A stretch of DNA of 64,000 nucleotides from the NCBI GenBank assembly GCA_020432165.1, contig JAGQGU010000006.1, positions 1 through 64,000 on the forward strand, in the 5' to 3' direction. How positions within the stretch are numbered: the stretch's first letter is position 1; each line of letters opens with the position of its first letter. Position numbers and translations under genes: made by a program. Below the pieces are notes generated by a model. That model saw only the letters and a program-made list of their open reading frames with translations. It was not told the origin of the DNA and made no database searches. This DNA comes from Thermomicrobiales bacterium (GTDB lineage: Bacteria; Chloroflexota; Chloroflexia; Thermomicrobiales; UBA6265). Of the stretch, positions 35,322 through 44,315 are shown one piece after another.

Positions 35322-35810
35322 GTGCGTCGCAAACAAAATCCCAATCAAACGCGACGTCATCGCCTTAAGGGTCATGATTACTCCGCACCTGGCTACTATT
35401 TTGTGACCTTTGGTACCAGCAATGGTGCCGATCTGCTGGGCACGATAGAACGAGAGGAGATGCGTCTTTCTCGTATTGGTCAGATTGTTCAGAGTGAAAT
35501 CGTTGCGTTGGCCCGTGCCTTTGATCATCTAGTCGTTGATGCGTATGCCATCATGCCAAATCATCTGCATCTCCTGATTTACCTGTCGATAGAAAATGCC
35601 GATACCTCCGTTTCGAGTGTTGTTCGCCATATCAAGGGTCGAACTGCAGCTGCCTATCGTGTACTACAGGGTGATGCGGAGACACGTGGCACTCTCTGGC
35701 ATAAGGGATATCACGATGAAGTTGTGCGTGATGACCGTCATCTTGATGCTGTGCGACGATATATCTTTGAGAACCCGCTTAAATGGGGGAATGAGGATCG
35801 GTGGTACTAG
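35322..35810 (+). CDS. REP-associated tyrosine transposase (RAYT, Y1/HUH type)
   Basis: A 162-residue Y1-type single-domain transposase from GTG 35322, with AGGAGAG 6 nt upstream. The N-terminus HDYSAPGYYFVTFGTSN, the HUH motif MPNHLHLL, KGYHDEVVRDDRHLDAVRRYIFENPLKWG and the Tyr in RRYI match IS200/RAYT enzymes. RAYTs cut single-stranded DNA at REP hairpins and are kept as domesticated genes. REP elements point towards the gene upstream and away from it downstream. Its last codons lie inside a degenerate copy of the downstream repeat. Confidence 0.85.
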   Translation: MRRKQNPNQTRRHRLKGHDYSAPGYYFVTFGTSNGADLLGTIEREEMRLSRIGQIVQSEIVALARAFDHLVVDAYAIMPNHLHLLIYLSIENADTSVSSVVRHIKGRTAAAYRVLQGDAETRGTLWHKGYHDEVVRDDRHLDAVRRYIFENPLKWGNEDRWY

Positions 35811-35840
35811 GGATGGCCGGAGGAGTTGGGCTATGGCTCC

Positions 35841-36094
35841 GACTTGCTAACCCGCAGCTAAACTGCGGGCGTACGTCAGCGGAAGCCACCTGAAATCGGA
35901 GCACGGGGACCGATGGTACCAGGGGGCTTGAGAGGTTGGGTTATGGCCCCGACTTGCTGACCCGCAGCTAAACTGCGGGCGTACGTCAGCGGAAGCCACC
36001 TGAAATCGGAGCACGGGGACCGATGGTACCAGGGGGCCTGAGAGGTTGGGCCATGGCCCCGACTTGCTGACCCGCGCGTAAAGCGAGGGCGTAG
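35841..36094 (-). repeat. 110-bp tandem array with inverted REP hairpins
   Basis: Two 110-bp units (35841-35950, 35951-36060) differ at about four positions, and a third, partial unit follows to 36094. Each unit starts GACTTGCT and then carries a REP hairpin in inverse orientation (CCCGCAG-CTAAA-CTGCGGG-CGTACG at 35851 and 35961; a decayed copy at 36071). With elements 1 and 2 they flank the RAYT gene in opposed orientation. Confidence 0.85.
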
Positions 36095-36102
36095 GGTAGT
36101 GA

Positions 36103-36582
36103 TCACCCCTCGACAAAATCCTTGGCCACAATCTCCGGGATCCGGGCCGGACGACCGCTCGTCACATTCATGAACGCCCACTCGGTGTTGGCGGTCACGA
36201 GCAGATCACCGGTCGCAATCTCTGGCATGTCCTCGAACGGCACGACCCGATCGACCCAGCCGGATACATCACCTGTAAAGCGACTAATCGTATAGCTGCG
36301 CATCCCGCGGGCGCCGCGCATTTCGGTCGGCCAGGTGCAAACGAGGAGGGTATCGCCCTCATAGGCAGGTTGTCGATAGGTGATTTCGTGCTTGCGTGCC
36401 ACAAACACGGCTCCAGCCTCAGCCGTGAGCTCCTTGCTGCTCCACCCGAGCGCAGAGGCATGGTCGATAGCCGCCTGCTCCAGATAGTTCAGATAAACCG
36501 CATTATTCACATGGCCCAGCGGATCGCATTCGCTGAAGCGCACTTTTACCAATGCTACATAGCCGGTCAGAATTCGGGTCAT
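36103..36582 (-). CDS. Hotdog-fold acyl-CoA thioesterase, 4HBT type
   Basis: A 159-residue protein with the 4-hydroxybenzoyl-CoA thioesterase pattern: VRFSECDPLGHVNNAVYLNYLEQA, with the catalytic Asp in ECDPLGH, then ITYRQPAYEGDTLLV. It hydrolyses an acyl- or aroyl-CoA. Its start overlaps the stop of the upstream 590-residue gene in an ATGA, so the two are made together. A link to that protein's unknown reaction is plausible. The REP array starts just after its stop. Confidence 0.85.
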   Translation of the reverse strand: MTRILTGYVALVKVRFSECDPLGHVNNAVYLNYLEQAAIDHASALGWSSKELTAEAGAVFVARKHEITYRQPAYEGDTLLVCTWPTEMRGARGMRSYTISRFTGDVSGWVDRVVPFEDMPEIATGDLLVTANTEWAFMNVTSGRPARIPEIVAKDFVEG

Positions 36583-38351
36583 TGCGTGTGTCCGAGCCGC
36601 TTCGACTCTTGCGCGAAAACGCGCTGCAGAATCGCGATGGTGCTGGCATAAGTGCTATCCATGCCGTAGAAGCTAAGTCCGCGAGCACCGAGGGTGTGCG
36701 CCCGGGTGTACGGTGTGTCTGATGCGTAATGGATAATGCCGAGATCGATATGGCTTTGCATCTGCCCCAGATTGATCGCCATATCCTGTGGGTGACGCTC
36801 CAGCATTGCATCCTCGTAGAGCGAGCTCAGGTACGGCCCGGCCTCCATCTCGACCACGGTGTAATTCTCCCGATAGAAGAAATCGAGATACCCTTGATTC
36901 TGCAGGAACGTTCCCTTCACGGTCACGGCCTTCTGGTTGTCCAGGGCCGCACCAAAGCGGAGATAGGGTGCGACATCGTCGGAGCCGAAGCAGTTATCGA
37001 ACCAGTAGGTATTGCCGCTGTGCTCGTCGTAAACCACGTTGCTCATCATGATGTCACCAATGCGACCATTCAGCGTCGCTGCCTTGCCGAGAATGTAGAC
37101 ACCCTGCAGATAGTCGACCGAGATCCCTACCTGATTAAGGATATGGTAGGCGGCTTTCCCGAGCGGATAATTGATATTCACGATCAGCGCATCGGTGCCA
37201 ACCACATCGGCCGGGTTCAATCGCGGATCGAACTGCGAGGGATCGAGTCGGGCGAGATCGATAATCTGCACGCCCACATCGACTGCGTTCTTTGCTTCGA
37301 TATGACGGATCCCAACCGCTTCCTCTTCCTGCCAGCGTAACTGCCGCTCGGCTTCGCGCTCGGGTCCATGGAAGTAGGGGCGAGCAGCGAAATAGAGCAG
37401 ATTTTCCAGCGAAGATCGGCTCCGCCCTTCGCGCCACCAGTTGAGTTCCTGGTAGAGCTCGGGATGGCGGGTATCGTCGATGAACTGCATCAGCGCATCC
37501 TTGCGCCGGATAGCGACACCGCTGAGCACATTCACAAAGCTGTGGGTGTTGGAACTAATGAAGTAGATGGGGCGATCCCGTAACTCCTCCAACCCCACTG
37601 CTTCCGTTACCGGGCGCCACCAGGAGCGAGTGCTGCGGGCATACCCGAGATAGCTCCCGCCGAACATCTGCACATCCATGCGCTTGCGGTCGGCCGCAAC
37701 CAGGCGCAGATTTTCCCAGAATAGTGGTCCCCACACATCCTGGAGTCGCTGCCAGTCCTTCTTGTTGAGAAGGAGTGATTTACGGACCGAGCGTTCCAGC
37801 TCGGGATCCGCCACATTGCCAGTGGTGGCGGTGAAAGCGGCGTGAACCTCGCGATCGTCGCGCAGGAGCCGACTCATTTTGTTCCACTCGATCTGGTAGG
37901 CGACCAGGCAGGGGATGAGATCATCGAGATCGCTGGAGGAGGCAATGAATGCGGCCAACATCTCGCCGCCATCCCAGTACCAGCGGCGACGCCGACCTGG
38001 CGAACTGACCGATTCCCATTCCTGCACGTGGGCATAGCCACCATCGACGAAGTTGCGTGGCGATTGCCCCAGAATGACGTGATGCACGTGCACGATGCCG
38101 GCGGGCAGACGATTGGCGCTATAAAGGAAGGCGTTGAGATCCGGATTACGCTCTTCGGCCCCGGCATGCAGTGATGCTCCGGCGGTGAGATGTGCTGGTT
38201 CCAGGCTGCGCAGCGCGATCGGGCTGGAGCTTTCCAGCAGCGTCATATAGGTACGGACGTAAAGCTCAACCTCGCGCCGACCGTAACTGCCGGTTTCGGC
38301 TTCCAGTGCGCGGCGAAGTTGTTGGCGCGTCTCTTCGTATCGGTTGGTCAT
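36579..38351 (-). CDS. Uncharacterised protein with nucleoside-phosphorylase-like C-terminal part
   Basis: A 590-residue protein from ATG 38351, with GGGAG upstream. The N-terminal 350 residues are of unknown type, with HVHHVILGQSPRNF and RSWWRPVTEA. The C-terminal third contains GVYILGKAATLNGRIGDIMMSNVVYD and, further on, YTVVEMEAGPYLSSLYE. These resemble the phosphate/base-binding stretches of the PNP/MTAP superfamily, where EME often contacts the ribose. The resemblance is from motifs only, and the reaction is unknown. It is translationally coupled to the thioesterase gene. Confidence 0.5.
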   Translation of the reverse strand: MTNRYEETRQQLRRALEAETGSYGRREVELYVRTYMTLLESSSPIALRSLEPAHLTAGASLHAGAEERNPDLNAFLYSANRLPAGIVHVHHVILGQSPRNFVDGGYAHVQEWESVSSPGRRRRWYWDGGEMLAAFIASSSDLDDLIPCLVAYQIEWNKMSRLLRDDREVHAAFTATTGNVADPELERSVRKSLLLNKKDWQRLQDVWGPLFWENLRLVAADRKRMDVQMFGGSYLGYARSTRSWWRPVTEAVGLEELRDRPIYFISSNTHSFVNVLSGVAIRRKDALMQFIDDTRHPELYQELNWWREGRSRSSLENLLYFAARPYFHGPEREAERQLRWQEEEAVGIRHIEAKNAVDVGVQIIDLARLDPSQFDPRLNPADVVGTDALIVNINYPLGKAAYHILNQVGISVDYLQGVYILGKAATLNGRIGDIMMSNVVYDEHSGNTYWFDNCFGSDDVAPYLRFGAALDNQKAVTVKGTFLQNQGYLDFFYRENYTVVEMEAGPYLSSLYEDAMLERHPQDMAINLGQMQSHIDLGIIHYASDTPYTRAHTLGARGLSFYGMDSTYASTIAILQRVFAQESKRLGHTQ

Positions 38352-38617
38352 GGAACTCCCTACTACATGGTCCAAAGATATATTGCCGTATAGATTAGCG
38401 GATAACTCGTCAGGATGATGCTTGCATGGTTCCATTGTGCCTTTTGCCAGAGTGAATTGGGCAATGTTGCCAAACTGTGAGGATTATCACAATCTGCATG
38501 CAGTCGAATGTGTTGCATTTTCGCGGTGATTTCCCTACCATGCGGGGACGCAACGATGCACTTCACGAGCAATGACGCTGGCAGATTCTATGCACCTTCG
38601 AAAGGAGGGATAGCGGC

Positions 38618-38887
38618 ATGGCCGATTTCAAACGAGTTGATGAGGGCACGATTGTTAACCTGAGCGATGGTGCAGCCGAGGTACTGGCACATTTGTGTGA
38701 GGGTGAGTGTCAGACTTATGGGAGTGTGCTGAGCTGGTGCGAGACCCGTGGCGATTGCGTTCACGAAGTGACCTGCCCGAGCTGTGGCACCAAATTCATA
38801 CTGGATGATGACGATATTGCCGCACTGGAGCGCTGGACCGATGAACACGGTAACGCGCTTGTCTGCGGCGTGAAAGACGTCGCCTAA
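38618..38887 (+). CDS. Small Cys-rich hypothetical protein
   Basis: An 89-residue acidic protein with GAAAGGAGG as a good RBS. C44, C51, C57 and C60, with CPSCGTKF, suggest a small zinc ribbon or rubredoxin-like site. No family is recognised. It is monocistronic and followed by an excellent terminator, which supports real expression. Confidence 0.6.
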   Translation: MADFKRVDEGTIVNLSDGAAEVLAHLCEGECQTYGSVLSWCETRGDCVHEVTCPSCGTKFILDDDDIAALERWTDEHGNALVCGVKDVA

Positions 38888-38901
38888 TCTCGAACGCTCA
38901 G

Positions 38902-38935
38902 GCCCTGGCTCCAGTCTGGAGCCAGGGCTTTTTTT
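38902..38935 (+). terminator. Strong intrinsic terminator
   Basis: GCCCTGGCTCCA pairs perfectly with TGGAGCCAGGGC around a 3-nt loop, and seven T follow. It ends the 89-residue protein gene. Confidence 0.9.
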
Positions 38936-39034
38936 GTGACTTCAATCCGTCCAGGTTCGGACGAAAAGCGCAGTTTCGGTCAAGATTTTGTCGGTTTGTC
39001 TCCCTATGATTGGCAATGAGAAGGTGAGGTTTTG

Positions 39035-39940
39035 GTGGGTGACGAGCAAGTCGAGGCGGTCAACCGGATGAAGGCATATATCAGCGACCACTTGCAGGAA
39101 CACATCACCGCGCGGGATGTGGCGATGGCGGCGGGATATTCCCAATACCATGCGGCAAGGGTGTTCAAGGCCGAAACGGGATTGTCACCATTCGAATATA
39201 TCCGCCGGGAACGGCTCACGGCCGCCGCTCATGCACTCCGAACCAGCGATCGCCGAGTGCTGGATATCGCGCTCGACTTCGTCTTCGATAGTCATGAGGG
39301 CTTCACCCGGGCTTTCGCTAATGGCTTCGGTATCGCACCAAAACAGTTCGCCTCTCGACCACAGCCAGATGGCTGGTTGATTCCATATCGTTATCTTGAC
39401 CGCACGAAATCCAGACACAAGGGACAAGTTATGAACCAGACAGCAGTGATCTTTACCCAGATCGTGGAGCGACCAGCACGAAAACTGATTCTCAAACGGA
39501 GCAGGCATGCAAGCGACTACTTCGAATATGTCGAGGAGTTCGGGTGCGGAGATGAGGGCAACTCGGTGCCGTGGGATATCTTGGTCGGCATCAAGGAGGC
39601 GCTCTACGAACCGGTAGGGCTATGGTTACCAGAGAATATGCGGCCAGAGGATACGGGTATATATGCTCATGGCGTTGAAGTCGCAGCTGATTACAGAGGT
39701 ACTATCCCGGATGGCTTGGATGTGATTGATCTGCCACCGTGCAAACTGGTCGTCTTCCAGGGCGAGCCATACGACGATGCCGACTACCAGACCGCAGTGG
39801 GGTTGTGTATGGAACGGATCTCATCGTTCGATCCCAAGGTGTATGGATTCGAGTACGCACCGGAGATGGCACCTCGAATGCAGCTGGCACCACTGGGATG
39901 GCGAGGCTATATCGAGATGTTGCCGGTACGGCAGATCTAG
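39035..39940 (+). CDS. AraC-family regulator with GyrI-like effector domain
   Basis: A 301-residue protein. Residues about 8-108 are two AraC helix-turn-helix motifs: ITARDVAMAAGYSQYHAARVFKAETGLSPFEYIRRERL and VLDIALDFVFDSHEGFTRAFANGFGIAP. Residues about 140-300 resemble a GyrI-like/BacA small-molecule binding domain. Such proteins sense drugs or peptides and activate efflux or catabolic genes. The start is GTG 39035 or TTG 39032, after AAGGTGAGG. Confidence 0.85.
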   Translation: MGDEQVEAVNRMKAYISDHLQEHITARDVAMAAGYSQYHAARVFKAETGLSPFEYIRRERLTAAAHALRTSDRRVLDIALDFVFDSHEGFTRAFANGFGIAPKQFASRPQPDGWLIPYRYLDRTKSRHKGQVMNQTAVIFTQIVERPARKLILKRSRHASDYFEYVEEFGCGDEGNSVPWDILVGIKEALYEPVGLWLPENMRPEDTGIYAHGVEVAADYRGTIPDGLDVIDLPPCKLVVFQGEPYDDADYQTAVGLCMERISSFDPKVYGFEYAPEMAPRMQLAPLGWRGYIEMLPVRQI

Positions 39941-39955
39941 AACAGATGGGCCGCT

Positions 39956-40717
39956 CTACCGCAGGGAAGTCAGATAGGCATAGCTATCGGATGCGCACGC
40001 GAATGCATCCGATAGCCAGCGTTCTTGCTCTGCGAATACGTATTTGACACTGTTTGTATCGCACTGTTGCAGAATCCCGGACCAATCATGGGAGCCCTGC
40101 CCAAGCGGCATGAGATGACGCGTGCCATCTGACTGAGGTGCATCGTCCTTGAAATGAACCAGATCGATTCGGCCACGGTATTTCTCGAAGACGAGCGCGG
40201 GATCAACACCGGCACTGTGGGCTGCCGCAATGCAGAAGGTGAGTTGCACGTGATCAGGCAGCGCGTCCATCAGTCGCTCGAAGACCATACGGTCTTCCAT
40301 TTGGCGGTAGTCTGGTGAGATGGGGTGAAACGCGAAGATCAATCCAGCCTCACTCACCCGATCGGCGATTTCCGAAAGCGTCTCCGCGAAATCGTTGAGC
40401 GTCGCAACCGAATTGACTTCCTGCGGGATGAGCGCGCAGGTAAGATAGCGGGCGTTACATGCGAGTGCCCGTCGAATGTCACGGTCCGGATCTGCGCCGA
40501 ATCCAAGTGGGTAGTCTTCCTGGGTGGCAACGCAGGTAAGGCCAGCGTCACGCAATGCGGAAACGATGACATCATCCGGGATCTCTGATGGGACACCCTG
40601 AAGTTGCACGAAGCGATAACCTGTCTCCGCGATTCTGGCGAACGAGGTTCTGATATCTTCCGGTGTGGCGAGATAGGGTGTGATGCTCGAGAGTTGGAAT
40701 CCGATTGTCGCGACCAT
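39956..40717 (-). CDS. Sugar phosphate isomerase/epimerase (TIM barrel)
   Basis: A 253-residue protein of the xylose-isomerase-like TIM barrel family. It has the typical start MVATIGFQLSSI, GYRFVQLQG, then FAFHPISPDYR with the metal His, and DLVHFKDD near the C-terminal metal ligands. Members isomerise or epimerise sugars, inositols or hydroxypyruvate. It is next to the peptide-type binding protein and the AraC regulator. The substrate cannot be told. Confidence 0.8.
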   Translation of the reverse strand: MVATIGFQLSSITPYLATPEDIRTSFARIAETGYRFVQLQGVPSEIPDDVIVSALRDAGLTCVATQEDYPLGFGADPDRDIRRALACNARYLTCALIPQEVNSVATLNDFAETLSEIADRVSEAGLIFAFHPISPDYRQMEDRMVFERLMDALPDHVQLTFCIAAAHSAGVDPALVFEKYRGRIDLVHFKDDAPQSDGTRHLMPLGQGSHDWSGILQQCDTNSVKYVFAEQERWLSDAFACASDSYAYLTSLR

Positions 40718-40762
40718 GGGTGAACTCCGCAAGGGGTGATGAGGATATATTCGAATCAGTAT

Positions 40763-40793
40763 AGAGGGGCGCCGGATACCCGGACGCCCCTCT
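40763..40793. other. Hairpin between isomerase and binding-protein genes
   Basis: AGAGGGGCG and CGCCCCTCT arms enclose a CCGG/CCGG inner stem. No T-run follows on the minus strand, so it may slow or stabilise the transcript rather than end it. Confidence 0.35.
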
Positions 40794-40819
40794 AACGTGT
40801 CACTTGCGGACGCAGCGGA

Positions 40820-42655
40820 TTACTCCGCCGTGTTCCAGTTCGCCAAATTCCAGTACAAATCGCCGAAGGGGTTCACGACCACATTCTCCGAGCGGATACG
40901 ATTGCTGATCGCATACTGATCGGCAAACGTCTGCACCAGCGGAATCTCCACCACGTTGTTCACCACCATATCGTTCAGCTCGATGAACTTGGCAGCGACT
41001 TCGTCCGGCTCGGTCAGGGCTACGAGTTGATCAAAGGCCGCATCGTAATCGGCATTGACCCAGCGAGTCTTGTTTGTGCCGGTCCACTGATTGGATGCCT
41101 GCGCCACATTCTCGTTATTTGGGCCAGCGTACCAGTACTTCATGTAGTTCACCGGATAGGCGCTGGTGGCACCATCGGTGTAGAGCTGCATATCACTCTG
41201 GAAGTGGGTGAAGTTCTGGGTATTTCCTGGATCGCCATCGAAGAAGATGCTGCCATCCACCTGATTCAGCTCGACCTTGAATCCGACCGCTTCCAGATTC
41301 GCTTTTACCACTGCCTGGGTGCGCTGGCGTCGCTGATTCACCGTGGAGGTGAAAACCATCTCCAGCTTCACGCCATCCTTGGCGCGCACAGCGCCATCCA
41401 GTACCCAGCCCGCTTCTTCCAGCGCGGCCTTGGCTGCTTCCGGATCGTAGCTATAGCTGGTATTCGGCGATTCAAATGCCTTTAGACCAACCAGCATATT
41501 CGGTGTCGCCGGTGAGCCATACAGCTCTTCGGCGATCTGATCGCGATTGATGGCCAGAGAGAGTGCCTTGCGCACGGCATCATCGGTGAGGAAGGGGTGC
41601 GGGGTGTTGACCTCGCTCTTCTGACCATCGACCTCCGTATTCGGATCGCTGAAGTTGATCTGAATCTTCTCTACACCAGTGCCAAGCGCGCCCTGAACGG
41701 TGCCGGCATCGCCGATGATGGAGGAGAGCGTCTCTGGATCAATCATGATCGAGAAGGCCATATCCCACTCGCCATTGACTGTGACTGCCTGCACGCTCGT
41801 GGCAGCTTCGCCACCGCCCTTCAGTGTGAACGTTTCGAAATAGGGCTTGTTCGCTTCACGATAGGTCGGGCTGGCCGAGTAGATTACTTCCTCGTTCGGC
41901 TTGAACTCCTTCAGCACAAATGGTCCGGTGCCGATGGGATTATTCAGGAACGCTGCATTTGCCTCGGCGGCATCCGCTGCGTTCTCCCAAACATGCGCGG
42001 GATAGATGGCGCCGATATTGCCGCCGAATGCCTGGAACCAGCCATAAGTGGGTGGATCGAAGGTCACCTTTGCGGTGAGGTCATCAACTACCTCGACATT
42101 GCTGACAATGCCCCAGCTGACGGCATCGATGCTCTGGTTGGCAGGATCGATATTCCATTCCCAGGTGAACTTGACGTCATTGGCGGTGAAGGGCTCGCCA
42201 TCGCTCCAGACGACATCTGGCAACAGCGTGAAGGTGACAGAGCTAAGATCCTCGGCGAGCTGGCCGTTGGCCAGGCTCGGTACTTCTGTCACGAGCACCG
42301 GCACGAGATCGCCATTGCCATCATACTGCAGCAGTGGTTCCGAGATGACCATGCCAGCGGAGATATCCTTGCCGCCGGTCGCGTTATGGACGCTTAGTCC
42401 ACTTGCTGCCTGAACGGCGAGCACCTTAAGGTCACCACCTGCACCACGAGTTTGTCCGTCGGTACCCGCATCGGGGAAGCCGCTTGGTACCTCGGAAGCC
42501 GGTGTGGCATCCTGCGCGACAGCGGTATTGGCGACGATTGCGGTCAACAGGCCAGCACTCACACCGAGCGCGGCACCGCGCTGCAAGAAGGAACGACGGC
42601 TAACTTCGCCGCTTTTGTACGCTGAGAAGAGCGCACCAAGAGATGACTGGGACAT
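40820..42655 (-). CDS. Tat-exported peptide-type ABC solute-binding protein (SBP_bac_5), copy 1
   Basis: A 611-residue extracytoplasmic binding protein. Residues 19-25 are a twin-arginine motif (SRRSFLQ), followed by a hydrophobic stretch. This indicates Tat export. After a Pro/Thr linker come family-5 motifs: TFTLLPDVVWSDGEPFTANDVKFTWEWN, then PAHVWENA, IGTGPFVLKEF and FLTDDAVRKALSLAINRDQI. It binds oligopeptides or similar solutes for an ABC importer whose permeases are not in this window. It is a paralogue of the protein at 59834-61729. Confidence 0.88.
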   Translation of the reverse strand: MSQSSLGALFSAYKSGEVSRRSFLQRGAALGVSAGLLTAIVANTAVAQDATPASEVPSGFPDAGTDGQTRGAGGDLKVLAVQAASGLSVHNATGGKDISAGMVISEPLLQYDGNGDLVPVLVTEVPSLANGQLAEDLSSVTFTLLPDVVWSDGEPFTANDVKFTWEWNIDPANQSIDAVSWGIVSNVEVVDDLTAKVTFDPPTYGWFQAFGGNIGAIYPAHVWENAADAAEANAAFLNNPIGTGPFVLKEFKPNEEVIYSASPTYREANKPYFETFTLKGGGEAATSVQAVTVNGEWDMAFSIMIDPETLSSIIGDAGTVQGALGTGVEKIQINFSDPNTEVDGQKSEVNTPHPFLTDDAVRKALSLAINRDQIAEELYGSPATPNMLVGLKAFESPNTSYSYDPEAAKAALEEAGWVLDGAVRAKDGVKLEMVFTSTVNQRRQRTQAVVKANLEAVGFKVELNQVDGSIFFDGDPGNTQNFTHFQSDMQLYTDGATSAYPVNYMKYWYAGPNNENVAQASNQWTGTNKTRWVNADYDAAFDQLVALTEPDEVAAKFIELNDMVVNNVVEIPLVQTFADQYAISNRIRSENVVVNPFGDLYWNLANWNTAE

Positions 42656-42748
42656 TGGAGTCTCCTGCGTTATTGCGATTCTGAACCAGCGGATCAGTAC
42701 ACGGATAATAGCGGAAATGACCGTGCTGCGCGTAGGGTGAGGAGAGCG

Positions 42749-43675
42749 CTAGCCGACACCATCCAGCCCGGTATCGTTCCAGCTCTCCGGTTCCTCGATC
42801 GGCTCCAGATGAGTGAATACGGTCGTTTCCGGCAGAGCTTCGCGGATATCGTGCTCGATCCGGCCGACCAGATCGTGCCCTTGTCGCACCGACCATTTGC
42901 CCGGCACCAGCACATGGAAGCTAACGAAACGGCGCGTGCCCGATTCACGCGAGCGCAGCGCGTGCATCACCACGCCATATTCGCTCGAGTAGTGATTGAG
43001 GACGGCCTCGACGGTTGCCAGGTCCTCTGCCGGAATCGCGGTATCCAGCAATCCGTGGATCGAATCGTTCACCAGCCGATAGCCGGTGAAGCAGATATTT
43101 ACCCCGATCGCGATCGCGATCACGGCATCGAGTCGATTCCAGCCAGTGAGCGAGACGAGCAGCACACCGATGATGACGCCAATGCTTGTCCAGACATCGG
43201 TGAAGAGGTGTTCGGCGTCCGCCTTGAGCACGATACTCCGCGTTTGCTTTGCCGCCGCCAGGAGTCGCCATCCGACTAATGCATTGACGATGGATGCCAC
43301 CACCGATACAGCCAGACCGATGCCGATCTGTTCCAGTGGTTGCGGATGAATGAGACGTGGAATCGCGGAAATGAAGATGCCGACCGCCGCGAGGATGATG
43401 AGTCCCCCCTCGACGCCACTGGAGAAATACTCAGCCTTGCCGTGACCGTAAGCGTGTTCTTCGTCCGGTTCGCGAGCGGCAACGGTGAGGGCGATCAATG
43501 CGACGATCGCCGCGACCAGATTTACGCCCGATTCGAGCGCATCGGAGAGCAAACCAACCGATCCCGTAAACTGCCACGCCAGCAGCTTCAGCGTAATCGT
43601 GACTATCGCTGCGGCAATGGAAAGCCAGGCGAACTTCTTCGCATTCTGAAGTGGTAGATGTGAATGTGAATGCAT
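42749..43675 (-). CDS. Cation diffusion facilitator (CDF) metal transporter
   Basis: A protein of about 308 residues with six spans between residues 20 and 210. The family motifs are GSVGLLSDALESGVNL, with the metal Asp, and ADAEHLFTDVWTSIGVI (His/Asp pair). The His-rich N-terminus MHSHSHLP and a cytoplasmic domain with His residues complete the picture. CDF proteins exchange Zn2+, Mn2+, Fe2+ or Ni2+ for H+. The ion is not clear. ATG 43675 is used; ATG 43690 would add five residues. Confidence 0.88.
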   Translation of the reverse strand: MHSHSHLPLQNAKKFAWLSIAAAIVTITLKLLAWQFTGSVGLLSDALESGVNLVAAIVALIALTVAAREPDEEHAYGHGKAEYFSSGVEGGLIILAAVGIFISAIPRLIHPQPLEQIGIGLAVSVVASIVNALVGWRLLAAAKQTRSIVLKADAEHLFTDVWTSIGVIIGVLLVSLTGWNRLDAVIAIAIGVNICFTGYRLVNDSIHGLLDTAIPAEDLATVEAVLNHYSSEYGVVMHALRSRESGTRRFVSFHVLVPGKWSVRQGHDLVGRIEHDIREALPETTVFTHLEPIEEPESWNDTGLDGVG

Positions 43676-43854
43676 CGCCGCCCCCTCCATTGGGTTAGGG
43701 CGGCACTGTAATTCGTTTAGGTTTGACTAATCAAGGGGCATGGTGGGATAAGCAACGGTAGGTTCGTTCCGGGATCAACCATCTGAACCTTTGGTGCTCC
43801 ACTTACCGCACTCGAACAGCGAATGGTGCCGGTGGGAAGGAGTGACGTGACTGG

Positions 43855-43909
43855 TTGACAAGTGATACGTCGATGGCGTATTCTGCAAGTAAGCAAGTAT
43901 GCGTACTTG
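43855..43909 (+). promoter_or_regulatory. Promoter and operator of the XRE gene
   Basis: TTGACA (43855), 18 bp, TATTCT (43879-43884). Just after it, CAAGTA-TGCG-TACTTG (43894-43909) is a perfect inverted repeat, with an extra GCAAGTA half-site in front. The position just downstream of -10 fits autorepression by the XRE protein. Confidence 0.65.
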
Positions 43910-43947
43910 CAATCTTGTCCCATGTCGCACGCACTGAGGAGTGAGAA

Positions 43948-44313
43948 ATGAAGCAAAACTTCGGTGCCTATGCGCGCGAGCGTAGGGTATTGGCAAATAA
44001 AGTTATGAGAGATGTCGCGAAGGCTGTGGGAATGTCTTCAGTCTACATTTCGGATATCGAGAGAGGTAACAGAAACCCTCCATCGTCAGCGGTCTTGCGG
44101 CAATGGGCTGCGGTGATCTCCGTTGACCCGGATGAATTTGAAGACCTAGCCTTGCTTGAAAGAGAGTCCGTCGAGTTGCGAGTAGGAGGGAATAGATCGC
44201 ATACCAAGGACGAGATAGCCCTTGTGCTGGCGAGGGCGTGGGATGACTTGTCTGACGATGAAGAGGAGGGCCTGCGACAGGCCCTCGCCAGTCGCTTAGT
44301 TGGGAAGGGATAG
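43948..44313 (+). CDS. XRE-family helix-turn-helix regulator
   Basis: A 121-residue protein. Residues about 8-60 form an XRE HTH with DVAKAVGMSSVYISDIERGNRNPPSSAVLRQWAAVI, and the rest is acidic and helical. The gene lies under a promoter carrying a perfect inverted repeat, and 2 bp upstream of a metallopeptidase gene. This arrangement is that of ImmR/ImmA-like modules in mobile elements and toxin-antitoxin-like pairs. Its codon use is richer in A/T and in AGA/AGG than the neighbours. Confidence 0.8.
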   Translation: MKQNFGAYARERRVLANKVMRDVAKAVGMSSVYISDIERGNRNPPSSAVLRQWAAVISVDPDEFEDLALLERESVELRVGGNRSHTKDEIALVLARAWDDLSDDEEEGLRQALASRLVGKG

Positions 44314-44315
44314 GG

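Noticed and set aside
40763-40793. Hairpin as a firm intrinsic terminator
   Set aside because: Stem is good but no T-run follows in the direction of transcription; kept only as an unassigned hairpin.
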